64,000 nucleotides of DNA from Chroococcidiopsis thermalis PCC 7203 (GTDB lineage Bacteria; Cyanobacteriota; Cyanobacteriia; Cyanobacteriales; Chroococcidiopsidaceae): assembly GCF_000317125.1 (NCBI RefSeq), contig NC_019695.1:4576336-4640335 (forward strand), given 5' to 3'. Made by a program: the position numbers and the translations under genes. Shown here one piece after another: positions 26,904 to 35,689 of the stretch. Within the stretch, counting starts at the first letter, position 1; each line of letters begins with the position of its first letter. The notes beneath the pieces are model-generated. The model had not been told where the DNA came from. It made no database searches and saw only the letters and a list, made by a program, of their open reading frames with translations.

Positions 26904-28433
26904 ATGTTTACTACGGCATCAGAAACCCCCATCATCCTCACCGTTGTCTTGGTTGCACTCGGTATCTTGAGTTGGGGCTTTATCAGGGCAAGGAAATTTG
27001 GCAAACTCGGTATCCTCGCCTGGTTACAGTCAGTAGTGCTGATCTCTCCCTGGCTGCTATTCTTTGGCTTATTCGCCACTGGAATTTATCTCAATTTGGC
27101 GGGAGTGTTGCTGTTAATCGTCGCTTCGACAGCTATATATGTCTTTCTCGGCAACCGTCTCCGCGCCGCTGGACAAGATGCCATTCTCCGCGCCAAAGCT
27201 ACAGAAAAACTAGCAGGTAACTCGACAACTCCAGAACCAAATGCAGCAGATGATGGTTCGGTCAAGGCAGTAGAAATACTGAACAAACCGGAGGTGATGC
27301 CCATCCCAGATGAAGACCTGACTACCATTCGCGGTATTTTTGGCATCGACACATTTTTTGCCACAGAGTCAATTCCCTATCAAGATGGCGTAATTTTCAA
27401 AGGCAACCTACGCGGAGAACCAGAAGCAGTTTACAATCGCCTCAACACAACTTTGCAAGAACGCATGGGAGTCAGCGAAACGGCTCCAGAGAAACCCCGT
27501 TATCGCTTATTTTTAGTGGAAAATGTCGATGGTAGACCAGTCGTCATCGTCCTTCCTAGCCGCAACGACCCCCGCCCCTCAACCGTAGGACAAAAGATTT
27601 TCGCGCTAGTCCTGTTTCTTGCTACCATTGCCACAAGTTTAGAAACTGCTGGTATTCTGCAAGGATTCGACTTCTTTACAACTCCAGGTCGTTTCCCCGA
27701 AGCTTTACCAATTGCATTGGGAATTCTAGCTGTTTTAGCCGCCCACGAAATCGGACATCGGGTGTTAGCCCAGCGCTACCAAGTTCGCCTCAGTCCTCCC
27801 TTCTTCCTGCCAACGCTGCAAATTGGAGCATTTGGAGCAATTACGCGGATTGAATCGCTACTACCCAACCGCACAGCCTTATTTGATATTGCTATTGCTG
27901 GTCCCGTGGCTGGGGGTGTTGTTTCCTTACTGATGCTGTTTGCGGGTCTAATCCTCTCGCATCCTGGCAGTATGTATCAAGTACCGTCGCAATTTTTTCA
28001 AGGCTCAATTTTAGTCGGAGCTTTATCTAAAGTCGTTTTGGGTTCTGCCGTCAACCAAGCTTTGGTAGACGTTCACCCGCTGACAATTATTGGCTGGTTG
28101 GGGTTGGTAATTACAGCGCTGAATCTGATGCCAGCCGGACAGTTAGATGGTGGGCGAGTCGTACAAGCAATTTACGGGCGTAAAACCGCCGGACGCACGA
28201 CTTTTGCCACAGTAATCGTTTTGGCGATCGCATCTTTAGCTAATCCGTTAGCTTTATACTGGGCAGTTGTTATCCTTTTCTTGCAACGAGATTTAGAACG
28301 CCCTAGCCTGAACGAGTTAACAGAACCGAATGATGCTAGAGCAGCTTTAGGTTTATTAGCACTGTTTTTGATGATAGCTACCCTCCTACCCCTCACACCC
28401 GCATTAGCAGGACGCTTAGGAATCGGTGGTTAA
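26904..28433 (+). CDS. Site-2 protease family membrane metalloprotease (EGY1-like)
   Basis: A 509-residue polytopic membrane protein. The zinc-protease motif H-E-x-x-H is HEIGH at 281-285 and the third ligand lies in MPAGQLDGGRV (Asp about 415), the S2P signature. The N-terminal half contains two membrane helices and a soluble segment with DLTTIRGIFGIDTFFATESIPYQDGVIFKGNLRGEP. This segment is shared with plastid EGY1 and its cyanobacterial homologues. S2P enzymes cut membrane-bound regulators such as anti-sigma factors, but no such substrate is encoded nearby. Two tandem hairpin repeats lie just after its stop. Confidence 0.92.
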   Translation: MFTTASETPIILTVVLVALGILSWGFIRARKFGKLGILAWLQSVVLISPWLLFFGLFATGIYLNLAGVLLLIVASTAIYVFLGNRLRAAGQDAILRAKATEKLAGNSTTPEPNAADDGSVKAVEILNKPEVMPIPDEDLTTIRGIFGIDTFFATESIPYQDGVIFKGNLRGEPEAVYNRLNTTLQERMGVSETAPEKPRYRLFLVENVDGRPVVIVLPSRNDPRPSTVGQKIFALVLFLATIATSLETAGILQGFDFFTTPGRFPEALPIALGILAVLAAHEIGHRVLAQRYQVRLSPPFFLPTLQIGAFGAITRIESLLPNRTALFDIAIAGPVAGGVVSLLMLFAGLILSHPGSMYQVPSQFFQGSILVGALSKVVLGSAVNQALVDVHPLTIIGWLGLVITALNLMPAGQLDGGRVVQAIYGRKTAGRTTFATVIVLAIASLANPLALYWAVVILFLQRDLERPSLNELTEPNDARAALGLLALFLMIATLLPLTPALAGRLGIGG

Positions 28434-28442
28434 AAGAATTCT

Positions 28443-28518
28443 CAAAGTCCCCCTTTTGAAGGGGGATTTAGGGGGATCTTCAAGTCCTCCTTTTGAAGGG
28501 GGATTTAGGGGGATTTCA
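28443..28518. repeat. Two tandem hairpin repeats, family 'TAGCCCCCCTT' variant
   Basis: Two near-identical copies (each CCCCTTTTGAAGGGGGATT then TAGGGGGATC/T) lie 10 bases after the S2P stop. Each can fold as CCCCCTTTTGAAGGGGG. A tandem duplication of this element is not seen elsewhere in the window. Confidence 0.85.
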
Positions 28519-28554
28519 TAACCGTTTTCAAATCGCATGAAATACATAATTTGC

Positions 28555-28578
28555 AGGGGCGCACAGCTGTGCGCCCCT
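28555..28578. repeat. Hairpin repeat, family 'AGGGGCGCAC' (after S2P gene)
   Basis: A perfect 24-base palindrome: AGGGGCGCACAG and its complement. Confidence 0.92.
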
Positions 28579-28867
28579 ACCAGTTTCATACACGCAATTT
28601 CATTTCACTATATATTACCAATACCCTCAAAATTTGGACGAACTAAAAACTCGGCTTCACACTTTCCACATCATACTTTTTAAATTTTTTATATATCTAA
28701 TCTTGCTTTTATAAAGTTATTAATAGCAGATATACATTTTTTCCAAATTCGATATTTCAGCAAAATTCCATCATAAAAATAACAATAATCCCTCGTAAAA
28801 ATTCAATAAAAAATCTGTAGAAGCGCTGAAAATAAGAAACCCTAAATTTCACTGAAGCGCTTGAATT
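28579..28867. promoter_or_regulatory. AT-rich leader of the restriction-modification gene with paired GAAGCGCT sites
   Basis: The region is very AT-rich compared with its surroundings. GAAGCGCT occurs at 28820-28827 and again at 28854-28861, 34 bases apart (about three helical turns). Each has an AGCGCT palindromic core, and the second ends 6 bases before the presumed start codon. Paired sites at a promoter could bind a regulator, but this is inference. Confidence 0.4.
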
Positions 28868-31800
28868 TTGCCTGAGCCAGACTTGAACTCAACGAGTTCT
28901 ATTAAAGTCTTTGGCTTTGTGTCAAAAGTTCTAATTAGTCAATATCAAGTAGAAAGAGCAAGAATTATCCGCTCTGAAGGAACGTTTCAGACAGATTCTT
29001 TACGGATTGCGTTTCAAGAACTACTAGATGAATACTGCAAGAGTAAAGATTTTCAGTTAATCCCAGAACTAGATTATCAAACTAAAATTGGTAGAGTTAT
29101 TTACCCTAACGGTACAGTTAAAGATACTTTACGCCTAAATTGGGGTTATTGGAATAGAGAGGCTAATAATTTAGATCGAGCAATTGAAAATAAACTATCC
29201 CAAGGTTACCCAGATAGCAATATTTTATTTGAAGACTCGCAAACAGCAGTTTTAATTCAAGCTGGAACTGAAGTTATGCGCGTTTCCATGCAAGATGGAG
29301 ACGCACTAGAGCAAATTCTCAATCGTTTTCTCAACTATGTTCCTCCAGAAGTCAGAGATTTTCGCGCTGCTATTGAGACATTCAAGCAAGACTTACCAAC
29401 AATTCTCAATACATTAAGAGACATGTTGGAACAACAAAGCGCTAGAAATCCAGAATTTCAAAGAGCAAAATATCAAATTTGGGAAATTTGCAAAGAATCA
29501 ATTAATCCTGAAATTACTTTATTAGATATTCGGGAAATGATGATTCAGCATATTTTAACAGAAGATATTTTTAGCAATATATTTAATGAATCTCAATATT
29601 ATCGGGAAAATAATATTGCTCGCGAATTACAACGAGCTTTAAATACTTTTTTTACTAGTAGTACAAAAAACAATTTACTGAGTACTATCGAACGTTACTA
29701 TGGTGTGATTAGAAAAACTGCTACTAATATCTACAACCATTCTGAAAAACAAAAGTTTTTAAAAGCTATTTATGAAAACTTTTATCAAGCATATAATCCT
29801 CAAGCAGCCGATCGCTTGGGGATTGTTTATACACCGAATGAGGTGGTTCGCTTTATCATCGAAAGCGTAGATTATTTACTAGAACAACATTTCCACAAGA
29901 AATTAGCTTCAAAAAATATTGAAATTCTCGATCCTGCAACTGGTACGGGAACGTTTATCACTGAACTAATTGAATATTTACCAAAAAACAAACTGACATA
30001 TAAGTATAAAAACGAAATTTTTTGTAACGAGATTGCACTCTTACCTTATCACATAGCTAATCTGAACATTGAATTTACTTACAAGCAAAAAATGAGTAGA
30101 TATGAAGAATTTAAAAACATTTGTTTTGTCGATACTCTAGAACACGCCTTTTTTGAAGAAGGTAAACAGGAAGATTTATTTAGCTTAAATATAGAAAACA
30201 ACGAACGCATTCAACGCCAAAATAATCGCACCATTTCTGTAATTATTGGCAATCCTCCATATCATAGCGATCGCAACATTAGTTATCCCACGATCGATCG
30301 CCGCGTGAAAGAGACTTATATTAGAAATAGCCAAGCGCGGAAAACAAAAGCATACGATCTATACGCTAGATTTCTGCGTTGGGCATCCGATCGCTTGGGT
30401 AAAAATGGTATTATCGCTTTTGTTTCTAATAATTCTTTTATTGATGCTCGGACTTACGATGGTTTAAGAAAAGTTATTACTGAAGAATTCAACGAAATTT
30501 ATATTATTAATCTTAAAGGAAACGCTCGAACGAGTGGCGATCGCAGGCATCGAGAAGGAGGTAATATATTTAATGATAAAATTCGTGTGGGAATTGCCGT
30601 CTATTTTCTAGTTAGAAAAGAAGGCGATCGCAATTGTCAAATTTATTACCACGCTCTCCCTGACTATGCTACTACAAAAGAGAAAAATATTTATCTAGCC
30701 GAACGCAAGTTTTTAGAAATTCAATTCGAGCAGATCGTACCAGATGCAAATAATAATTGGCTCAATCGAGTAGATAATGATTTTTATACTCTCATACCTG
30801 TTGCAGATCGCGACACTAAGTTTAGTAAAGATCGACGAGAAGCAAGAGCAATCTTTAAATTGTTTACCCTTGGGGTTATTACTGCTAGAGATGAATGGGT
30901 TTATGCCGAATCAGAAACGGCGCTAGAATCAAAAGTTAGGTACTTCATTGGTATTTATAATCAAGCAGTTGATAACCGAAACACACGGGAAAATCTCGAT
31001 CGCACTATCAAATGGACGAGGAGATTAAAACGGTATCTAAATCGAGGAATAAGCTATCAATTTAAAACTAACAATATTCGAGACTGTTTGTATAGACCAT
31101 TTGTGACTAAAAAATTGTATTTTAGTCCAGAGGTAAATGAGATGCAATATCAACTAGGGCAAGTATTTGATCGGAACTGTCAAAATTTGCTGATTGGTTT
31201 TACTGCACCTGGTTCGACTAAATCATTCATGACTTTAGCTAGCGATCGCATTCCAGATTATCATCTGATCGGTGATTCGCAATGCCTTCCTTTATATTGC
31301 TACGATGAAAATGGCGATCGCGTTGATAATATTACAGATTGGGGACTAGAACAATTTCAAAATTATTATTGTAGAGACGTTACATCTAACATCTCTACAA
31401 TTACCAAATTGGATATTTTTCACTATACCTATGCCGTTCTACACTATCCGGCTTATCGCGCAAAATATCAGCAGAATTTAAACAGAGACTTTCCTCGCCT
31501 ACCTTTCTACAATAACTTTTGGCAGTGGGTGAATTGGGGTCAACAGTTGTTGAAATTACATATTCGTTATGAAACTGTAGCACTCTACCCTCTCCAGCGC
31601 ATCGATCTCCCAACATGCAGCGCTATGAAGGTGAAACTGAAAGCAGATCGCGATCGAGGCAGAATTATTATAGATACGGTGACAACCTTAGAAGGCATTC
31701 CTACATCTGCTTGGGAATATATGTTAGGAAACCACTCAGCTTTAGAGTGGGTGTTAGAGCAATATAAAGAGAAGAAACCTAAAGATGCAACTGTAGCTGC

Positions 31801-31915
31801 CAGATTTCATACTTATCGCTTTGCCAATTATAAAGAGCAAGCGATCGCGTTACTGCAAAGAGTTTGTACTGTCAGTGTCGAGACAATGAGAATTGTAGGG
31901 GAAATGAGTAGTTAG
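28868..31915 (+). CDS. Single-chain restriction-modification enzyme (type IIG / ISP-like, N6-adenine methyltransferase)
   Basis: A 1015-residue protein; TTG 28868 is the longest start, and GTG 28919 is an alternative. The N-terminal part has a nuclease-like segment (KGYPDSNILFEDSQTAVLIQ; E122/D123 and Q132) as in type ISP enzymes. The methyltransferase core has motif I DPATGTGTF from residue 355 and catalytic NPPY at 462-465. The C-terminal part resembles the type ISP specificity domain (LDIFHYTYAVLHYPAYRAKY; WEYMLGNHSALEWVLEQYKE). No helicase domain is present, so it is shorter than LlaGI-type enzymes. Restriction and methylation in one chain would explain the lack of partners. It is more AT-rich than its neighbours, suggesting transfer. 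Residues 835-844 (CRDVTSNIST) are exactly one in-frame hairpin repeat. Confidence 0.85.
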   Translation: MPEPDLNSTSSIKVFGFVSKVLISQYQVERARIIRSEGTFQTDSLRIAFQELLDEYCKSKDFQLIPELDYQTKIGRVIYPNGTVKDTLRLNWGYWNREANNLDRAIENKLSQGYPDSNILFEDSQTAVLIQAGTEVMRVSMQDGDALEQILNRFLNYVPPEVRDFRAAIETFKQDLPTILNTLRDMLEQQSARNPEFQRAKYQIWEICKESINPEITLLDIREMMIQHILTEDIFSNIFNESQYYRENNIARELQRALNTFFTSSTKNNLLSTIERYYGVIRKTATNIYNHSEKQKFLKAIYENFYQAYNPQAADRLGIVYTPNEVVRFIIESVDYLLEQHFHKKLASKNIEILDPATGTGTFITELIEYLPKNKLTYKYKNEIFCNEIALLPYHIANLNIEFTYKQKMSRYEEFKNICFVDTLEHAFFEEGKQEDLFSLNIENNERIQRQNNRTISVIIGNPPYHSDRNISYPTIDRRVKETYIRNSQARKTKAYDLYARFLRWASDRLGKNGIIAFVSNNSFIDARTYDGLRKVITEEFNEIYIINLKGNARTSGDRRHREGGNIFNDKIRVGIAVYFLVRKEGDRNCQIYYHALPDYATTKEKNIYLAERKFLEIQFEQIVPDANNNWLNRVDNDFYTLIPVADRDTKFSKDRREARAIFKLFTLGVITARDEWVYAESETALESKVRYFIGIYNQAVDNRNTRENLDRTIKWTRRLKRYLNRGISYQFKTNNIRDCLYRPFVTKKLYFSPEVNEMQYQLGQVFDRNCQNLLIGFTAPGSTKSFMTLASDRIPDYHLIGDSQCLPLYCYDENGDRVDNITDWGLEQFQNYYCRDVTSNISTITKLDIFHYTYAVLHYPAYRAKYQQNLNRDFPRLPFYNNFWQWVNWGQQLLKLHIRYETVALYPLQRIDLPTCSAMKVKLKADRDRGRIIIDTVTTLEGIPTSAWEYMLGNHSALEWVLEQYKEKKPKDATVAARFHTYRFANYKEQAIALLQRVCTVSVETMRIVGEMSS
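31370..31399. repeat. Hairpin repeat, family 'TGTAGAGACGTT', inside the restriction-modification gene
   Basis: TGTAGAGACGTTACATC then TAACATCTCTACA: the 30-base repeat unit with two or three changes from the perfect copy at 16782-16811. It begins at a codon boundary and encodes ten residues. Confidence 0.92.
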
Positions 31916-31940
31916 TAAAACTATCATTTAGAACATAGAT

Positions 31941-31972
31941 AAGAAGGGACGCACAGCTGTGCGTCCCTTCTT
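31941..31972. repeat. Hairpin repeat, family 'AGGGGCGCAC' variant (after restriction-modification gene)
   Basis: A perfect 32-base palindrome (AAGAAGGGACGCACAG and its complement), 25 bases after the stop. Compensating changes (GGGAC/GTCCC in place of GGGGC/GCCCC) keep the stem paired. Confidence 0.93.
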
Positions 31973-32090
31973 ACATTTTGCGTATCAAAAAAGGCGCGAT
32001 CGCGCAATTCGTATATTTACTGAAGTGATTATAAAATTGTTAAGCCAAAATCAACGCAAGTGGACTTACCATTTTGCGAGATAACAGGCA

Positions 32091-34514
32091 ATGATTGTTC
32101 CAGCGCCTCAGCCTAACGTACAAAATTTGCAACAAGAAGCGATCGCTTTATTCAAGGAAATTAGTTTTCTGATGGATAACGCCGCCAGCGCTCTCAGCAC
32201 TGATAGTTCTAGCGATAAGTACAAAGACTTTCAGCAAGAGGTCTTGAGTGTATCTCACAATGTGGAAAAATTAGAGCTAATGATGGCGATCGTTGCGCCG
32301 ATGAAGGCTGGTAAGTCTACAATTATCAACGCCATTGCCGGACAGGAAATTCTCCCTAGTCGCAATGCAGCAATGACAACCCTACCAACACAAATTATTT
32401 TTAACTCGGATTTGACTCAGCCAACCTTAACCCTGAGTCCCGAAATTATTTCTGTTTATCAACAGACGCTTCAGGCTTTACAAACAAAGATTCAAACTTT
32501 GGGAATGCAGCGCATCCAAGACAAGATCGCGCAATATCCTCATTTACAAGATTTGCTGCCCAAAATTCAAGACCCCACAAGTCTACAGTTGCAAGAAATA
32601 ACCTCTGGACGAGAGGAAATTATTCAGGTATTGATGAGTTTGAACGATATCGTTCGCCTTTGCAATACCATTGACCCATCTACAGACCCCTTGGGAAAGC
32701 TTACAGAAGTTCCCTGCATTCAGGTTCCAATGGGGCGATCGCGCCGCCTATCTCCAGCGGATACAGCTAATAATAAGCCAGATCTGTTAGGCAATTTGGT
32801 TATTGTCGATACCCCTGGACCCAACGAAGCGGGAGAAAACCTCAAGCTTGCTACAGTAGTCGCCGAACAACTCAAGCAAAGTTCGATGGTATTGATCGTA
32901 CTAGACTTCACTCAGTTGAAAACAGAAGCCGCCGAACAGGTCAAACGGGACGTACAAAGAGTTATCGATCTACGGGGTAAAGATAACCTGTACATTTTAG
33001 TAAACAAAGTCGATCAACGGCGCGAAGGCGACATGACATCAGAACAGCTGCGCCAATTTATTGCAGCTGAATTTGGCATTGGCAATGACGATACAAACCA
33101 AGTATTTGAAGTCTCAGCTAGAAGGGCATTTTCTGCCGCTCACTTTACCCACGAACTAGAGCAGCACCCCGAGCTTACTCTGAGTGAGATCCCCGCAGCA
33201 CGGGTATTAGCTCAAGAAGTCTTCGGGATTGATTGGGAAGAAGAACTAGCAGAAGTTACCTCGGAAGAAATTCGGAAAAAAGCTCAAAAATTATGGAATA
33301 AGTCTGGATTTGAGCCATTTTTAGAAAAAGCTGTAAAAGCATTGATGGAACGCGCTGCACCTAAGTGTTTGAAATCTGCCCTTAATCTCGGTCGCAGTCG
33401 TTTGGTACAGCTAAGGGATGAAGTCAAGCTCCGCAGTAGTGCCATTTGTCAAGACGCAGAGAAATTGCAGTTAGAGTTATATGCGCTAGAAGCCGATTTG
33501 CATCGCCTTGAATTGTGTCGCAGCCGCCTCAAGGATGTCGATTCGATCAAATCTCAACTGCATCAAAATCTCCACGAACTGTTACAAGTGCTGAAAAAAG
33601 AAGCAACTGTGAATTTAGAAATTTTCTTTGCCAAAGAAGAGTACCAACGGGCTGACTTAATTAAAAAGATGGACATGAGAGCGCGGGAACTTTTCTTAAC
33701 TAATATTGGTGACTTTGAACTTTTTCCTAAGTGGGTATCGTCACGCCTTAAATCGCAAGTTGAGTTTAAAACTTCTGGTTTATTTGAATTTGAGAGTCCG
33801 GAAGTAGCAGAAGAGTTTGTCGATCAGGCAGTCACTTATGTTAAACAGAGGGCAGATAGTTTATTAAGCAGCGTTCGCGATCGCACGAGTCAAGAAATCG
33901 AACAGGCGCGTCAAAGCCTATTAGATCTTCTAGAACAAGAAACAAAGCCAATTATTGAAGGAGCTTGTCAGCGATTAAATGAAGCTTTCAACTTAGATTT
34001 ATCTCTGCCGACAATGCAGTGGGAGTCTTTTGAGACAATGGGTTTTGTCAGACCTCCAGTTAAAAGGCAAAGTCGATTTGTCGATCGCGGTAATGTGGAA
34101 GTATTAAGAAATCAGCGTCAGTGGTGGCATTGGTTGTGGATAGTTCCCGTAGAAGTCAAAGTTCAGATCCGACGACCGCGAGTGATTGAAGATTACTATA
34201 CTGTATCTTTAAATACGCTAATTGCCAAAGTAAATCAATCGATTGAAGGCAGTATTGATAATATTAATTTGGAAATCGAGAAATATCTAGATAAAGATTT
34301 TCAGCAAAGAGTAGATGTATTTTTTGCAAATCTCGATACTTTTCTCCATAATTACAGAGATAATTTGAGCCAAGCTCAAATCGATCAAAAACTATCTCTA
34401 GAAGAAAAAGAAAAATTGGTAGAAGAACTGAGTTTTCTTCTACCTGAAGCCACAGCACAAATCCAAACCGCAGAAAGTTATATTGAATATACAGACCAAA
34501 TGCTGAGCAACTAG
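32091..34514 (+). CDS. Bacterial dynamin-like GTPase
   Basis: An 807-residue protein. The GTPase motifs are G1 APMKAGKST at 69-77, G3 DTPGPNEAG and G4 NKVDQ. The first Gly of the usual GxxxxGKS is Ala. Downstream are long helical segments (LQLELYALEADLHRLELCRSR; VEELSFLLPEATAQIQTAES) expected for the neck/trunk. A hydrophobic Trp-rich patch (QRQWWHWLWIVPVEV, about residues 677-691) could be the membrane-contact paddle. Bacterial dynamins remodel or protect membranes, and some take part in phage tolerance. It follows the restriction enzyme by 175 bases on the same strand with a palindrome between, so the two are probably separate units. Confidence 0.85.
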   Translation: MIVPAPQPNVQNLQQEAIALFKEISFLMDNAASALSTDSSSDKYKDFQQEVLSVSHNVEKLELMMAIVAPMKAGKSTIINAIAGQEILPSRNAAMTTLPTQIIFNSDLTQPTLTLSPEIISVYQQTLQALQTKIQTLGMQRIQDKIAQYPHLQDLLPKIQDPTSLQLQEITSGREEIIQVLMSLNDIVRLCNTIDPSTDPLGKLTEVPCIQVPMGRSRRLSPADTANNKPDLLGNLVIVDTPGPNEAGENLKLATVVAEQLKQSSMVLIVLDFTQLKTEAAEQVKRDVQRVIDLRGKDNLYILVNKVDQRREGDMTSEQLRQFIAAEFGIGNDDTNQVFEVSARRAFSAAHFTHELEQHPELTLSEIPAARVLAQEVFGIDWEEELAEVTSEEIRKKAQKLWNKSGFEPFLEKAVKALMERAAPKCLKSALNLGRSRLVQLRDEVKLRSSAICQDAEKLQLELYALEADLHRLELCRSRLKDVDSIKSQLHQNLHELLQVLKKEATVNLEIFFAKEEYQRADLIKKMDMRARELFLTNIGDFELFPKWVSSRLKSQVEFKTSGLFEFESPEVAEEFVDQAVTYVKQRADSLLSSVRDRTSQEIEQARQSLLDLLEQETKPIIEGACQRLNEAFNLDLSLPTMQWESFETMGFVRPPVKRQSRFVDRGNVEVLRNQRQWWHWLWIVPVEVKVQIRRPRVIEDYYTVSLNTLIAKVNQSIEGSIDNINLEIEKYLDKDFQQRVDVFFANLDTFLHNYRDNLSQAQIDQKLSLEEKEKLVEELSFLLPEATAQIQTAESYIEYTDQMLSN

Positions 34515-34533
34515 TGTAAGAAGAAACGATTAA

Positions 34534-34563
34534 TGTAGAGACGTTATATGTAATGTCTCTATC
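34534..34563. repeat. Hairpin repeat, family 'TGTAGAGACGTT' (after dynamin gene)
   Basis: TGTAGAGACGTTATA and a slightly diverged partner arm TGTAATGTCTCTATC, 20 bases after the dynamin stop. A second diverged GTACGGGCGGGTTTT element follows at 34566-34630. Confidence 0.85.
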
Positions 34564-34640
34564 TGTACGGGCGGGTTTTGGACAAAGACTTGTGGTTACA
34601 GCCGTAAATCTGCTTGCGCGCACCCGCCCCTACGACTCAC

Positions 34641-35327
34641 TTATTTTTTAGTAGCACTATTACCCGTTTGTTTTTGTGCCTGTTGCAAATGCTCTTGTAC
34701 TGTGGGTAAGACTTTAGCAGCAAAAGCTTTTAGATCTGGATCTTGACCTTGTTTCGCCTGCTGGCTGAATAAAGCTTCTTGCTGAGCGTGGGCTTTAACT
34801 CCTGCCTCGTTCATATATGCCTTATCAAAAGCGCTGCCAGAAAGCTTCGATAGCTTTGCCCGTACAGCTTCATTTTTTTGACCGATGGTTTTTGGTGGAG
34901 TTACACCTTTTTGTTGTGCCAAAGCCATTAGCTCTTGATTAACTTTAGTATGCTCGTCAATCATGTGCTGAGCATAATCTTTTACCTCTTGGCTAGAGGC
35001 GCGTTGCAAGGCAAGTTTTCCGAGTTGGACTTCCGCCATTCCCCCTTGGGCTGCTTCAGTAATAAACTGCCGATCTTGAGTACTGAGTTGCTGATTTTGC
35101 CCGGTTGTGCTGGGTTGAGTCTGAGTTGAATCGCGATTAGGTTGGTTTATGCTGGGATTCGACTCAGTTGCACCAGGTGTAGAGCGAGTTGCATCAGGAA
35201 CAGGCTGCGTCGTAGTTCCAGGAGAAGATTGAGTTGGGGATTGACTTGATTGTGCTAAGGTTTTGTATTCTAAAGAGACAAACAACCCGACTGCCACAAG
35301 AGCAGCAGTGATAATTTTGCGTTGCAT
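34641..35327 (-). CDS. DUF4142 (ferritin-like) exported protein
   Basis: A 228-residue protein with a signal peptide (MQRKIITAALVAVGLFVSL, cleavage near LAQSS). A long Ser/Thr/Pro/Gln-rich spacer follows at about 27-80 (SPTQSSPGTTTQPVPDATRS), then the four-helix DUF4142 domain (QLSTQDRQFITEAAQGGMAE, LALQRASSQEVKDYAQHMID, HTKVNQELMALAQQKG). The domain resembles rubrerythrin-like bundles, but I do not see a complete di-iron EXXH set. It is probably periplasmic. The family is often stress-related and its biochemical role is unknown. It is convergent with the dynamin gene. Confidence 0.88.
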   Translation of the reverse strand: MQRKIITAALVAVGLFVSLEYKTLAQSSQSPTQSSPGTTTQPVPDATRSTPGATESNPSINQPNRDSTQTQPSTTGQNQQLSTQDRQFITEAAQGGMAEVQLGKLALQRASSQEVKDYAQHMIDEHTKVNQELMALAQQKGVTPPKTIGQKNEAVRAKLSKLSGSAFDKAYMNEAGVKAHAQQEALFSQQAKQGQDPDLKAFAAKVLPTVQEHLQQAQKQTGNSATKK

Positions 35328-35689
35328 TGCTATTAAACTTCCTTGTTTTGTAATGCTTATGTATTCCTCACACCCTCACTCATGCCGTCAAGTGACTGAC
35401 AGATCGCGGGTGTTTGTTAAGCGATTGTTAAAGGTGTGGCGATCGCATTTGACTAGTACATCTGCTTCGTCCACACCTATTCTCTATTTGCAATCTCCAG
35501 CCGATCTCCAACCTCTACCTGAAGAGTCATTCGTCATTGGTCATTCGTCATTGGTCATTTGTTATATTGACTACAAAAAATCAGCACTCGGTGACTAGTG
35601 GCTAGGGACTGGTGACTAGACCGAAACAAGAAACTAGCTACTAGCCACCAGCCACTATCTACTCCCTCACAATCAACAACCAATTTAAG
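35328..35689. other. Intergenic region with GGTCATT and CTAGTGG heptamers
   Basis: Between the divergent DUF4142 and Ig/TolB-like genes. GTCATTC/GTCATTG units occur at 35526-35561 and (C/G)ACTAGTGG, AGCCACTA-like units at about 35585-35660. No gene or RNA is recognised. The second block ends about 25 bases before the next start codon. Confidence 0.6.
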
